Shown here in pieces: positions 1-6,934 of a DNA stretch of 20,610 nt. The notes beneath the pieces were generated by a model. That model had not been told where the DNA came from, ran no database searches, and saw only the letters and a program-made list of their open reading frames with translations. Source of the DNA: Halanaeroarchaeum sp051744605 (lineage in GTDB: Archaea > Halobacteriota > Halobacteria > Halobacteriales > Halobacteriaceae); NCBI GenBank assembly GCA_051744605.1, contig JBNJDE010000029.1:1-20610 (forward strand), read 5' to 3'. The translations under genes were made by a program, and so were the position numbers. The stretch's first letter is position 1. Each line of letters begins with the position of its first letter.

Positions 1-64
1 GAGCGAGGGACGAGCGACCCACGACCCCCGAGACCCACTGCAGGCACGGCCCATCGCCCGAACA
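1..64. other. Window-edge sequence with no supportable gene
   Basis: This GC-rich edge contains no recognisable coding motif. A minus-strand ATG at 52-54 could start a divergent gene leaving the window, giving about 18 open codons, but nothing identifies it as real. Confidence 0.3.
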
Positions 65-73
65 CATTTAGCG
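65..73 (+). promoter_or_regulatory. TATA-like box for the DUF373 gene
   Basis: The sequence CATTTAGCG is centred about 27 nt before the ATG at 96. That is the spacing expected when transcription starts at or within a few bases of the start codon, as is common in haloarchaea. It supports ATG 96 as the start. Confidence 0.5.
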
Positions 74-95
74 TTCACCGCACAACTCCGAGTCG

Positions 96-1169
96 ATGCT
101 GTTGGTCCTCTGTGTGGACTTAGACGACGACCTCGGTCGCAAGACCGGCGTCCCGACGCCGGTCATCGGGCGGAACGAGGTCGAACACGCCGCGGTCTCG
201 CTCGCCGAGGCCGACCCCGAGGACAGCGACGTGAACGTCCTCTTCGAGGGCGTCCGACTGCACGACACGCTCGGCGGCGAGGAGCGGGTCGAGGTGGCAG
301 CGGTCACCGGTACCGATCGGGGGGACGTCGCAGCCAACCGGAAGGTCGGTCGGGAGGTCGACGAGGTGCTAGCGACCATCCAGTCGACCGACCAGGTGCG
401 CATCGTGGTCGTCACCGACGGGGCACAGGACGAGAGCGTCGTTCCGGTCATCCGATCGCGAGCACCCATCGACTCGGTCCGTCGGGTGGTCGTCAGGCAG
501 GCCCAGGACCTCGAGTCGATGTACTACACCCTCAAGCAGGTGATGAACGACCCGGAGACGCGGGGGACGATCCTGGTGCCGCTGGGCGTCCTGCTTCTCA
601 TCTATCCGCTGGCGGTGCTCGCCGAATTCCTGGGTCTCCCGGGTGCCGTCCTCGGCATCTCCTCCGCGATGGTGGGGCTGTACGCGCTCTTCCGTGGACT
701 CGGCCTCGAGGACAGCGTGGACGACTTCGTCTCGCGCGTCCGGGACAGTCTCTACACCGGCCGGGTCACGCTCATCACCTACGTCGTGGCGGCGGCGTTG
801 CTCGTCGTCGGCGGCGTTGAGGGGCTGTCTCATCTCCAGGCGCTACAGGCGAGCGGGGAGCCGGGCGCCGGCCAGGTGGTCTCGGCGCTCTTCTACGGCT
901 CCGTGCGCTGGTTCGCCGCGGCAGCGCTCACCACGAGTCTCGGACAGATCACCGACGAGTACCTCTCGGGACGGTTCCGCTGGCGATACCTCAACGCCCC
1001 GTTCTACGTCGCGGCCATCGCCGCGGTGTTGCACACCGTCTCGGCGTTCTTCCTCGGCTACGTCACGCTCGCCGAACTGGCGGCGGTCCTCACGGTGGGC
1101 ACGCTGGTGAGCGTGTTGAGCACCCTGGCGTTCGCCGTGGTGGAATCGCGTCGGGCCGAAGCGGCCTGA
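96..1169 (+). CDS. DUF373 family multi-pass membrane protein
   Basis: The protein has 357 residues and begins MLLVLCVDLDDDLGRKTGVPTP, the characteristic N-terminus of the archaeal DUF373 family; function is unknown. Residues 1-150 look like a soluble alpha/beta domain: a strand ending in an acidic run (DLDDD, 8-12), then VRIVVVTDGAQDE (101-113), an alternation of strand and acidic turn. Residues 158-349 hold about six hydrophobic segments (roughly 158-180, 183-203, 223-242, 262-283, 302-322, 326-349). The length fits the family. The start is supported by a TATA-like box about 27 nt upstream. The TGA stop at 1167-1169 directly abuts the stop of the convergent prenyl synthase. The family call is confident. 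A nucleotide- or metal-binding role for the acidic N-terminal motif would be inference. Confidence 0.88.
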   Translation: MLLVLCVDLDDDLGRKTGVPTPVIGRNEVEHAAVSLAEADPEDSDVNVLFEGVRLHDTLGGEERVEVAAVTGTDRGDVAANRKVGREVDEVLATIQSTDQVRIVVVTDGAQDESVVPVIRSRAPIDSVRRVVVRQAQDLESMYYTLKQVMNDPETRGTILVPLGVLLLIYPLAVLAEFLGLPGAVLGISSAMVGLYALFRGLGLEDSVDDFVSRVRDSLYTGRVTLITYVVAAALLVVGGVEGLSHLQALQASGEPGAGQVVSALFYGSVRWFAAAALTTSLGQITDEYLSGRFRWRYLNAPFYVAAIAAVLHTVSAFFLGYVTLAELAAVLTVGTLVSVLSTLAFAVVESRRAEAA

Positions 1170-2063
1170 TCAGCTATCGCGTTCGGCGACGAAGACGGCG
1201 AGGTCCTCGAGGTAGGCCTGTGCCTGCCCGTTGGCCGGATCGATGCTGTCGAGGGCGGCGAGTGCCTGCCGTGACTCCTCGCGAGCCTGCTCCGTCAGCG
1301 TCTCGGGCGACTGTCCGGTGACCCTGACGATAGAGGGGCGTTCCATCTGGTCGTCGTGGCCGACCGGCTTGCCGAGCGATTCGGCGTCGCTCGTCGCATC
1401 GAGGACGTCGTCTCTGATCTGGAAGGCGATACCGACCCGTTCGGCGTACTCGCCGAAGGCATCGATGGTGGGGCCGTTCGCGTCGGCGGCGATGGCGCCG
1501 AGTTCGGCGGCGGCCCTGAACAGGGCACCGGTCTTTCGGCGCGCGAGCTCCATGTACTCCCCTTCGGTCGTCGGCTGGTCGACCAGTTCGGTCGCCTCGC
1601 CCTCGCCGAGTTCGACCAGGGCCTTCGAGACCGCTTCGAGCGCGCGTGGATCGGCTGAGAACAGATGAAATGCCTCTCCGAGCAGCCCGTCGCTGGCCAC
1701 GATGGCGGGGCCGTGACCGTACTGGGACCACGCGCTCTTCGTCCCGCGTCGGAGTGTCGACCGGTCGATGATGTCGTCCACGACGAGGGACGCGTTGTGG
1801 ACGAGTTCGATACCGACCGCAAAGTCCAGCGCCAGGTCGCCATCCGGACCGACCTGCAGTGGGTTCTCGGGACCCGCATCCGTCGCCCAGACGTCACCGC
1901 CCGCTGTCTCGCAGGAGAGAATCGTCAACGTCGGGCGGACGCGCTTGCCGCCGGCGAGGACGACGTGCTCGAGCTCCTCCCGGAGTCGTGGCGGATCCAC
2001 CGCCGCCACCACGTCCCGGAGGCGCCCTTCGACAGCGTCGCGACGGGCCTCCACGTACTCCAT
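1170..2063 (-). CDS. idsA: Polyprenyl (short- or medium-chain) diphosphate synthase
   Basis: The enzyme condenses isopentenyl diphosphate with an allylic diphosphate to lengthen isoprenoid chains, feeding archaeal ether lipids or the menaquinone side chain. In 297 residues it shows the family signatures in order: GGKRVRP (38-44, diphosphate binding), first aspartate-rich motif DDIID (96-100) followed by RSTLRRG, ARRKTG (174-179), and the second aspartate-rich motif FQIRDDVLD (214-222), then LGKPVGHD. The residues before the first motif are HNASLVV, so position -5 is alanine. A bulky residue there is a known block to chain growth, so product length cannot be fixed as C20 from sequence. Haloarchaea usually carry several idsA paralogues; this could be the geranylgeranyl enzyme or a longer-chain one. 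A TATA-like box lies about 30 nt upstream of the ATG. Confidence 0.9.
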   Translation of the reverse strand: MEYVEARRDAVEGRLRDVVAAVDPPRLREELEHVVLAGGKRVRPTLTILSCETAGGDVWATDAGPENPLQVGPDGDLALDFAVGIELVHNASLVVDDIIDRSTLRRGTKSAWSQYGHGPAIVASDGLLGEAFHLFSADPRALEAVSKALVELGEGEATELVDQPTTEGEYMELARRKTGALFRAAAELGAIAADANGPTIDAFGEYAERVGIAFQIRDDVLDATSDAESLGKPVGHDDQMERPSIVRVTGQSPETLTEQAREESRQALAALDSIDPANGQAQAYLEDLAVFVAERDS

Positions 2064-2088
2064 CGTGGACCAGTAGGTGACTGCCGCG

Positions 2089-2099
2089 GAAATACATAA
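2089..2099 (-). promoter_or_regulatory. TATA-like box for the prenyl synthase gene
   Basis: On the minus strand this reads TTATGTATT, centred about 30 nt before the ATG at 2063. The spacing fits a leaderless or very short-leader transcript. Confidence 0.55.
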
Positions 2100-2118
2100 C
2101 GAAGCAGTGCGCCCGTCC

Positions 2119-2135
2119 GGACGCTGAACGCGTCC
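2119..2135 (-). terminator. Small hairpin after etfA, possible terminator
   Basis: GGACGC and GCGTCC form a perfect 6-bp stem around the loop TGAAC, beginning 6 nt beyond the etfA stop. An overlapping 10-bp palindrome CGTCCGGACG lies at 2114-2123. There is no clear T-tract, so termination is only a guess. The region could equally belong to regulation of the prenyl synthase promoter next to it. Confidence 0.3.
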
Positions 2136-2141
2136 AGGCGG

Positions 2142-3092
2142 TCAGTTCAGCTCGTCGATGAGTTCGGGGACGACGTCGAAGAGGTCGCCGACGATCCCGT
2201 AATCGGCGATGTCGAAGATTGGCGCGTTGGGGTCCTTGTTGACGGCGATGATCGTCTCGGCGCCCTTCATCCCGGCGACGTGCTGGACGGCACCGGAGAT
2301 ACCGATGGCGAGGTAGACCGTGGGGGTGACGGTCTTGCCGGACTGGCCGACCTGGCGGTTCTTGGGCAGCCAGCCGTTGTCGACGATGGGACGCGAGGAG
2401 GAGATGGTCGCGCCCGTCGCCTCCGCGAGGTCCTCGATGAGCGAGAGGTTCTCCTCCTCCTCGATCCCGCGGCCGACGGAGACCAGGAAGTCCGCCTCGG
2501 AGATGTCGACGTCGCCGGCACCGACCTCCTCGTAGCCCGTGACCGTAGAGCCGAGGTCGCCGATGTCGAGGTCGTGGGCGGTGATCTCGGGTTCTGCCAC
2601 TGCCTCGGCGGGCGGGAACTCGCCGCCGCGGACGGTCACGACGAAGGGCCCCTCGGCCACCTCGATGACCGTCTCGACCTTCGAGCCGTACATCTCGCGG
2701 TTGACGACGAGTCCCTCTCCGTCGACGTCGACGGCGACGGCGTCGGTCACCAGCGGGCGGTCGAGGCGGCCGGCGAGTGCCGGAGCGTAGTCGAGGCCGT
2801 TGACGCTGTTCGGCGCGATGACGAACTCGGGCTCGAGGTCGCCAGCAAGCGCCTCGAGGGCTGTCACGTAGCGGTCGTGGTTGAACTCCTCGCCATCCGC
2901 GACGGTGTGGATGGCGTCGACGCCCTCGCGGGAGAGGTCATCGGCGTACGCCTCGACGTCACCGCTGATGACGGCGACGTGGAGGTCGCCCTCGGCGGCG
3001 TCGGCGAGCCGTCGCCCGGCCGTGAGGAGTTCGTAGCTGACGTCGCGCAGTTCGCCCCGGCGGTGTTCGGCGACGACGAGCACGTCGCTCAT
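2142..3092 (-). CDS. etfA: Electron transfer flavoprotein, alpha subunit
   Basis: This is the FAD-carrying subunit of soluble ETF, which accepts electrons from acyl-CoA dehydrogenases and passes them to the quinone pool through an ETF:quinone oxidoreductase. It has 316 residues, normal for the family. The N-terminal half is the nucleotide-fold domain starting MSDVLVVAEHRRGEL. The C-terminal FAD domain has SSRP (232-235), VGQSGKTV (248-255), AIGISGAVQH (262-271) and NKDPNAPIFDIADYG (285-299), the diagnostic ETF-alpha signature. Its ATG overlaps the etfB stop by 4 nt (ATGA), implying one transcript and coupled translation. An acyl-CoA dehydrogenase that could donate electrons is encoded about 15 kb away in the same window. 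No key FAD-domain residue appears missing. Confidence 0.96.
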   Translation of the reverse strand: MSDVLVVAEHRRGELRDVSYELLTAGRRLADAAEGDLHVAVISGDVEAYADDLSREGVDAIHTVADGEEFNHDRYVTALEALAGDLEPEFVIAPNSVNGLDYAPALAGRLDRPLVTDAVAVDVDGEGLVVNREMYGSKVETVIEVAEGPFVVTVRGGEFPPAEAVAEPEITAHDLDIGDLGSTVTGYEEVGAGDVDISEADFLVSVGRGIEEEENLSLIEDLAEATGATISSSRPIVDNGWLPKNRQVGQSGKTVTPTVYLAIGISGAVQHVAGMKGAETIIAVNKDPNAPIFDIADYGIVGDLFDVVPELIDELN

Positions 3093-3883
3093 TCGCCGAG
3101 CACCCCCACGTCAGCGAGGACGTCCGCAAGCTGTCCGGCCTGCTCACTGGCGTCACCTTCGAGCAATTCGGCTTCGCCCTCGGCTTCGGGCTCGAACATC
3201 TCGGCCACCTGGAGGACGGAGTCGGCGTCCGACTCGTCGAGGCCCAGATCTGCGAGGGTCTTCGGGGCGATCTCCTTGGACTGGGCCTGGCGAATCCCAC
3301 GCAGACTGGCGTAGCGGGGCTCGTTGATACCCGTCTGGATGGTGAACACGGCGGGGACGTCGACGTCGGTGAGCTCCTCGAGCCCGCCCTCGAGTTCGCG
3401 GCGAACGTGCGCGACGCCCTCGTCGAGATCCAACTCGAGGCGGTTGACGACGGCGGCCCACTCGTAGTCGATGCGTTCGGCGAGCGCGACGCCGGTCGCG
3501 CCGAAGCTGTCGTCGTTGGCCTGGACGCCCGTCAGGACGATGTCCGGTTCCTCCTCCTCGACGATGGCGGCGAAGATATCGGCTTTGGTCTCGACGTCGA
3601 TGAGGTCCTGGGCCTCGAGTGCGTCGTCCCAGACGCGGACGGCGCGGTCGGCTCCCTTCGCGAGGGCCATGCGGATCGTCTCTTCGGACCGTTCGGGGCC
3701 GATGGTCGCGGCGACGACCTCGTCGGCGAGGCCCTCCTCGACGAGCTGTACCCCCTCCTCGACGGCGTAGTCGTCCCACTCGTTGAGGTCGTACTCGAGG
3801 TACGTCTCCTCGATTTCGTTGTCGGCGATCTGGAAGTCGTCGGCGACTTCGGCGATCTCTTTGACGGTGACGAGGATCTTCAT
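3089..3883 (-). CDS. etfB: Electron transfer flavoprotein, beta subunit
   Basis: This is the AMP-binding partner of EtfA in the ETF heterodimer. The chosen start gives 264 residues beginning MKILVTVKEIAEVADD, the standard ETF-beta opening. Longer in-frame starts (ATG at 3886 or 3931) add residues that fall over the promoter and do not resemble the family. Visible motifs are TGVQANDDSFGATG (nucleotide-binding region, about 118-131) and VPAVFTIQTGINEPRYASL (about 181-199), the ETF-beta signature. The C-terminal end is acidic and poorly conserved. It is first in the operon, before etfA. A TATA-like box centred about 29 nt upstream of ATG 3883 supports a leaderless start. This is a classical group I/II type ETF rather than a clear electron-bifurcating one, but bifurcation cannot be excluded by eye. 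Confidence 0.95.
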   Translation of the reverse strand: MKILVTVKEIAEVADDFQIADNEIEETYLEYDLNEWDDYAVEEGVQLVEEGLADEVVAATIGPERSEETIRMALAKGADRAVRVWDDALEAQDLIDVETKADIFAAIVEEEEPDIVLTGVQANDDSFGATGVALAERIDYEWAAVVNRLELDLDEGVAHVRRELEGGLEELTDVDVPAVFTIQTGINEPRYASLRGIRQAQSKEIAPKTLADLGLDESDADSVLQVAEMFEPEAEGEAELLEGDASEQAGQLADVLADVGVLGE

Positions 3884-3907
3884 CATCGATTGGGTTGTGA
3901 CGGCAGG

Positions 3908-3926
3908 ACGTAAACGTTTGTGAAAC
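3908..3926 (-). promoter_or_regulatory. etfBA promoter with a small palindrome
   Basis: On the minus strand GTTTACG is a TATA-like box centred about 29 nt before ATG 3883. It overlaps the 8-bp palindrome AAACGTTT (3912-3919). A further short inverted repeat, GTTT-GTG-AAAC, lies at 3916-3926. A regulator could bind here, but palindromes this short also occur by chance. Confidence 0.5.
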
Positions 3927-3962
3927 CGCACACCGCGTGCTGGGGGTTGTCGGTACCGGGCG

Positions 3963-3977
3963 CGACCGGCCGGGTCG
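3963..3977 (-). terminator. Weak hairpin downstream of the membrane regulator gene
   Basis: CGACC and GGTCG form a 5-bp stem around GGCCG, about 10 nt after the stop of the membrane winged-helix gene and before the etfB promoter. It has no T-tract, so it is only a possible terminator. Confidence 0.22.
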
Positions 3978-3986
3978 GTGACTGAC

Positions 3987-5060
3987 TCAGGTGTCCTCGT
4001 CGGGCAGGGAGATGAGGTTCTCTCGACCGAGTCGAAGTTTCTCGACGCGGTCCTCCTCGGCCATCGAGGACAGCAACTGGGAGACCTTCGCGTTCGACCA
4101 CCGGGTCTCCTCGACGATGCGTGCCTGTTTCATCCGGCCGCCGTGCTTTTCGAGCAATCGTTCGACCCGTTCCTCGTCGCTGAGGAGTTCCAGGTCCGCC
4201 GCTTCGTCGGCCTCCTCGGTGGTCGGTGGTGGCGCCACTTGCGTTTCTTCGGGTCCCGCTTCCGGACCCGTGTCGGCTGCCGGTTCGGGTTCCGTCGGGG
4301 CGTCGTCGGTCTCGGCCGAAGACCCATCACCCGCGACGGACTGCACCCAGCCCCGTCGCCAGCCCAGGAGGACGAGACCCCCGACGACCACGCCGGCGAT
4401 CAGTGCCATGGAGGCGGCGACCGGGAGGGAGACCGGCAGGGGGCCTGGCGGTATCGGTTCGAACGTCACGACTGGCTGGCCCGGTCCGAACGCCTGGGGG
4501 CCGTCCCACTGGAGCGTTCCGTTCGTGATGGCCTGGAGCGGTTCGACCGTGTGGACCTTGTACCCCGCTGGCGGTTCGATGCTGAGGGTCTGGTTGGGAC
4601 CCAGGTCGCCGAACCAGCCGCCAGCGAAGGCCGCTCCCACCTGCACCTCGTCCTCGCCGATTTCGGCGAAGTTGGTCCAGGTGAACGAGAGGGTGAGCTG
4701 ACCGACTGGCGTGCCGTTTACGGTCCCGACGTCGGTGGTGCGTTCGATCCGGGTGATGGTCATCGACTGTCCCGTCCGCTCGGAGACGCGGGCGGCGGCT
4801 TCGCGGAAGGGGTCCACCGAGAGGGTGTCGTCGGCCGACCCCGATTCGAACTCGGTCCGGAGCGTCTCGAACGCGCGCTCGTCGGTCTCGTTCTCGAGGG
4901 GGATCCTGACCGTGACGTCCCAGCGTGCATCACCGTCTTCCTGGACCGTGATGTGGAACTGGGTATCGGGGGCGGGGGGCGCGGTCTGGGCCTGTGCGCT
5001 CCCGGCCATCGGGGCCACGAGAACGCTCAGGACCACCAGGAGGAGGGCTACCCGGCGCAT
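3987..5060 (-). CDS. Membrane-anchored winged-helix transcriptional regulator with extracytoplasmic domain
   Basis: The 357-residue protein has four parts: a signal-like N-terminus (1-25, ending AGSAQAQ); an extracytoplasmic domain (26-208) rich in beta-strand-like segments such as FHITVQEDGDARWDVTV; one membrane helix (about 212-235) followed by WRRG; and an acidic Pro/Glu linker (240-288) leading to a cytoplasmic winged-helix domain (290-352). That domain reads SDEERVERLLEKHGGRMKQ, then RWSNAKVSQLLSSM as the likely recognition region, then a basic wing. The layout matches haloarchaeal proteins carrying DUF7345-like and DUF7343-like domains, recalled rather than searched. The inferred role is a one-component sensor in which an outside signal alters DNA binding at the membrane. 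It is divergent from an exported-protein gene, with a perfect palindrome between them. The signal, its targets and whether it activates or represses are unknown. Confidence 0.85.
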   Translation of the reverse strand: MRRVALLLVVLSVLVAPMAGSAQAQTAPPAPDTQFHITVQEDGDARWDVTVRIPLENETDERAFETLRTEFESGSADDTLSVDPFREAAARVSERTGQSMTITRIERTTDVGTVNGTPVGQLTLSFTWTNFAEIGEDEVQVGAAFAGGWFGDLGPNQTLSIEPPAGYKVHTVEPLQAITNGTLQWDGPQAFGPGQPVVTFEPIPPGPLPVSLPVAASMALIAGVVVGGLVLLGWRRGWVQSVAGDGSSAETDDAPTEPEPAADTGPEAGPEETQVAPPPTTEEADEAADLELLSDEERVERLLEKHGGRMKQARIVEETRWSNAKVSQLLSSMAEEDRVEKLRLGRENLISLPDEDT

Positions 5061-5093
5061 TTGTAGGTGGTCACCGCCGCTGGGTGAAAGTAG

Positions 5094-5104
5094 TTTCTAT
5101 TGTA
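5094..5104 (-). promoter_or_regulatory. TATA-like box for the membrane regulator gene
   Basis: On the minus strand TACAATAGAAA is centred about 39 nt before the ATG at 5060. That would give a transcript with a short leader of roughly 10 nt. No Shine-Dalgarno sequence is visible. Confidence 0.4.
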
Positions 5105-5114
5105 ACGGTTCTCC

Positions 5115-5130
5115 CATCTCCGCGGAGATG
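5115..5130. promoter_or_regulatory. Perfect 16-bp palindrome, candidate operator
   Basis: CATCTCCGCGGAGATG reads identically on both strands. It lies about 11 nt upstream of the leftward TATA-like box of the membrane regulator and about 18 nt upstream of the rightward TATA-like box of the exported-protein gene. That placement suits a dimeric regulator serving both promoters. The membrane winged-helix protein encoded next to it is the obvious candidate binder, by inference from position only. Confidence 0.55.
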
Positions 5131-5147
5131 ACGGGCCTCCGCATTCC

Positions 5148-5154
5148 TTTTATC
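5148..5154 (+). promoter_or_regulatory. TATA-like box for the exported-protein gene
   Basis: TTTTATC is centred about 26 nt before the ATG at 5177, in the expected place for a leaderless transcript. Confidence 0.6.
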
Positions 5155-5176
5155 AATCGCCGCGAAAGAGGCTCGC

Positions 5177-6397
5177 ATGGATCGAGCGGTCCCTGCCCTC
5201 CTGGCCGCCCTGGTGGTGCTGGCGAGTGCCGGCGCCGTGGTCGGCGTCTCCCCGCCCGGGACGACCGACCAGCGTGCGGCCGGGACCGTCGACGGCATCT
5301 CGGCGAACACCACTGACGTGCTGGTCCTCGAGTCGATCGACGCCGCGACGTTCGACCGCGCGGACCTCGTCGTCACCCGGGCGGTCGACGCCCAGTCGGG
5401 TGGGCTCGTCGAGTCGTTCGAACAGCACCGCGTGACCGAGGCCGTAGCCCAGGCCGAGTCGGAGGACGAACAACGTGTGGCCATCCGGAACGCGACCGAC
5501 GAGGTCGACCGTCGCACACAGGCCCTCGTGGAGGACGAACGGGCCGCGCGAGAGGCGTTCGTGGCGGGCGAGATGAGCGCCGAGTCGTACCTCGTAACCC
5601 TGGGGCAGATTCACGCCCGTGCGTCGTCGATCGAGGCGACCGTCCAGGCGATCGACGACCTCGATAGTGTGTCGGTCGGCGACGAACGTCGCGCCCAGAT
5701 TCGGGCCGAACTATCGACGCTGCAGGGGCCGGTACGGGCCGAACTCGCGGCGGCGCTCCAGGGCGATGGTCCGTCGAAACGGACCTTCGTTGGGGTCTCC
5801 ACCAACGGCGTGACGCTCGCGACCCTCGACGGGAACGAGTACGTGCGCGAGACGGTCAGGACCGACAACCGCGACGACGACATCGGCCGGCTGACCTTCG
5901 ACGAGGCGGAAGGGCGCTTTGCCGAACTCTACCCGTGGGCCTCGGAGAACAAACAGCGGATCAGCATGGGGGCGCTCGGGTCGGACGTCTACGTGGTCGA
6001 GTACACCCACGGCCACGGGACGATCCACTCCTCGCTGGACGCCTCGACGGGTGAACCGTTCAGGGAAGAACAGACCAAGTCGCTCGCCGACACCCCGGCG
6101 ACGGACTCGCAGTGGATCGAGACCGGTGACCTCGTCGTCGGGGTCTCGGACACGTATCCGGGCGGTCCAGTCCGCGTGAACGTGACGAACGCGACCGGCG
6201 CCCCCGTCGCAGCGGACGTCTCGGTCAACGGGACCGCAGTCGGGGAGAGTTCCGATCGGGACGGCGTGGTCTGGGCGATCAGTCCCGCCGAGGAGTACAC
6301 CGTCACGGTGACCTCCGAGGATGCCAGCGTCGAGGTGCAGGTCGATCCCGCCAGTAACGACCTGGAACCCGTCGACGGGACGCTCACCCAGCGTTGA
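5177..6397 (+). CDS. Exported haloarchaeal protein of unknown function (DUF7096/DUF7094-like)
   Basis: The 406-residue protein has a signal peptide-like start (Arg3, hydrophobic core 5-22). A helical, highly charged region follows (about 50-200, for example DEVDRRTQALVEDERAAREA), then a mixed region (200-310) with an aromatic stretch LYPWASENKQRISMGALG, then a beta-rich Ig-like C-terminus (315-395) with VNVTNATGAPVAADVSVNG. No membrane anchor, lipobox or catalytic motif is seen. The architecture resembles haloarchaeal proteins with DUF7096 and DUF7094 domains, from memory. It probably acts outside the membrane. It is divergent from a membrane winged-helix regulator, with a shared palindrome, and is followed 27 nt later by a pilin-like gene. 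No specific function can be assigned. Confidence 0.82.
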   Translation: MDRAVPALLAALVVLASAGAVVGVSPPGTTDQRAAGTVDGISANTTDVLVLESIDAATFDRADLVVTRAVDAQSGGLVESFEQHRVTEAVAQAESEDEQRVAIRNATDEVDRRTQALVEDERAAREAFVAGEMSAESYLVTLGQIHARASSIEATVQAIDDLDSVSVGDERRAQIRAELSTLQGPVRAELAAALQGDGPSKRTFVGVSTNGVTLATLDGNEYVRETVRTDNRDDDIGRLTFDEAEGRFAELYPWASENKQRISMGALGSDVYVVEYTHGHGTIHSSLDASTGEPFREEQTKSLADTPATDSQWIETGDLVVGVSDTYPGGPVRVNVTNATGAPVAADVSVNGTAVGESSDRDGVVWAISPAEEYTVTVTSEDASVEVQVDPASNDLEPVDGTLTQR

Positions 6398-6402
6398 AAT
6401 AC
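6396..6402 (+). promoter_or_regulatory. Possible TATA-like box for the pilin-like gene
   Basis: GAAATAC is centred about 26 nt before the pilin ATG at 6425 and overlaps the upstream stop codon. The pilin gene may therefore have its own leaderless promoter as well as read-through from the exported-protein gene. Confidence 0.35.
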
Positions 6403-6424
6403 CGGGACCGAGCAACCCGGCGCC

Positions 6425-6934
6425 ATGACCGCATCACGGGCCACCGATCGGGGTATCTCGCCCGCCGTGGGCACCATCACGCTCGTTCTCCTGACGATAC
6501 TGCTCGCGGCCGTTGGGACGTCGGTCGTGGGTTCGACACCGATGGCCACGTCCTCGCCGGCGCAGTCGGTCGCGATATCGGCGACGGCCGACGACACCGG
6601 CACGATAACCGTCTCCCATCGGGGCGGGCCGCCGATAGACGTCGAATCGACGACGCTTCACGTCTCGGTCGACGGCCGACCGCTGGCGACACAGCCTCCG
6701 GTCCCCTTCTTCTCGACGAGCGGCTTCGAGCCAGGACCGACCGGTGCGTTCAATTCCGCGAGCGACCCCCGGTTGCGGGTCGGCGACACGGCGAGTTTCA
6801 CGGTCGCCGGAACGAACGCGCCAGCGATAGACGTGGGGTCCACGGTAGAAGTGCAGGTGCTCCAGGGCGACCGGGTCCTGGCGAGCGCGGAGACCTCAGT
6901 CGATCGGCGACCGGGCGACGGTGACGAGGGCTAG
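6425..6934 (+). CDS. Type IV pilin-like protein (archaeal pilin N-terminal domain)
   Basis: The 169-residue protein has the archaeal class III signal: a short polar N-terminus with DRG (8-10), then ISPAVGTITLVLLTILLAAVG. That matches the prepilin peptidase (PibD) cleavage context, with processing expected after Gly10, followed by the hydrophobic assembly helix (11-32). The exposed domain is small and beta-like (ISATADDTGTITVSHRGG, STTLHVSVDG, STVEVQVLQGD). This type builds adhesion pili or minor surface pilins. It starts 27 nt after the exported-protein gene. Its 3' end overlaps the convergent methyltransferase gene by 39 nt. The larger ORF at 6394-6924 in another frame lacks any family feature and is a shadow. 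Whether this is a major pilin or a minor pilin-like protein is open. Confidence 0.85.
   Translation: MTASRATDRGISPAVGTITLVLLTILLAAVGTSVVGSTPMATSSPAQSVAISATADDTGTITVSHRGGPPIDVESTTLHVSVDGRPLATQPPVPFFSTSGFEPGPTGAFNSASDPRLRVGDTASFTVAGTNAPAIDVGSTVEVQVLQGDRVLASAETSVDRRPGDGDEG

Noticed and set aside
6394..6924. Alternative plus-frame ORF overlapping the pilin-like gene
   Set aside because: It is arginine- and glycine-rich shadow translation. The other frame has the class III signal peptide and hydrophobic helix.
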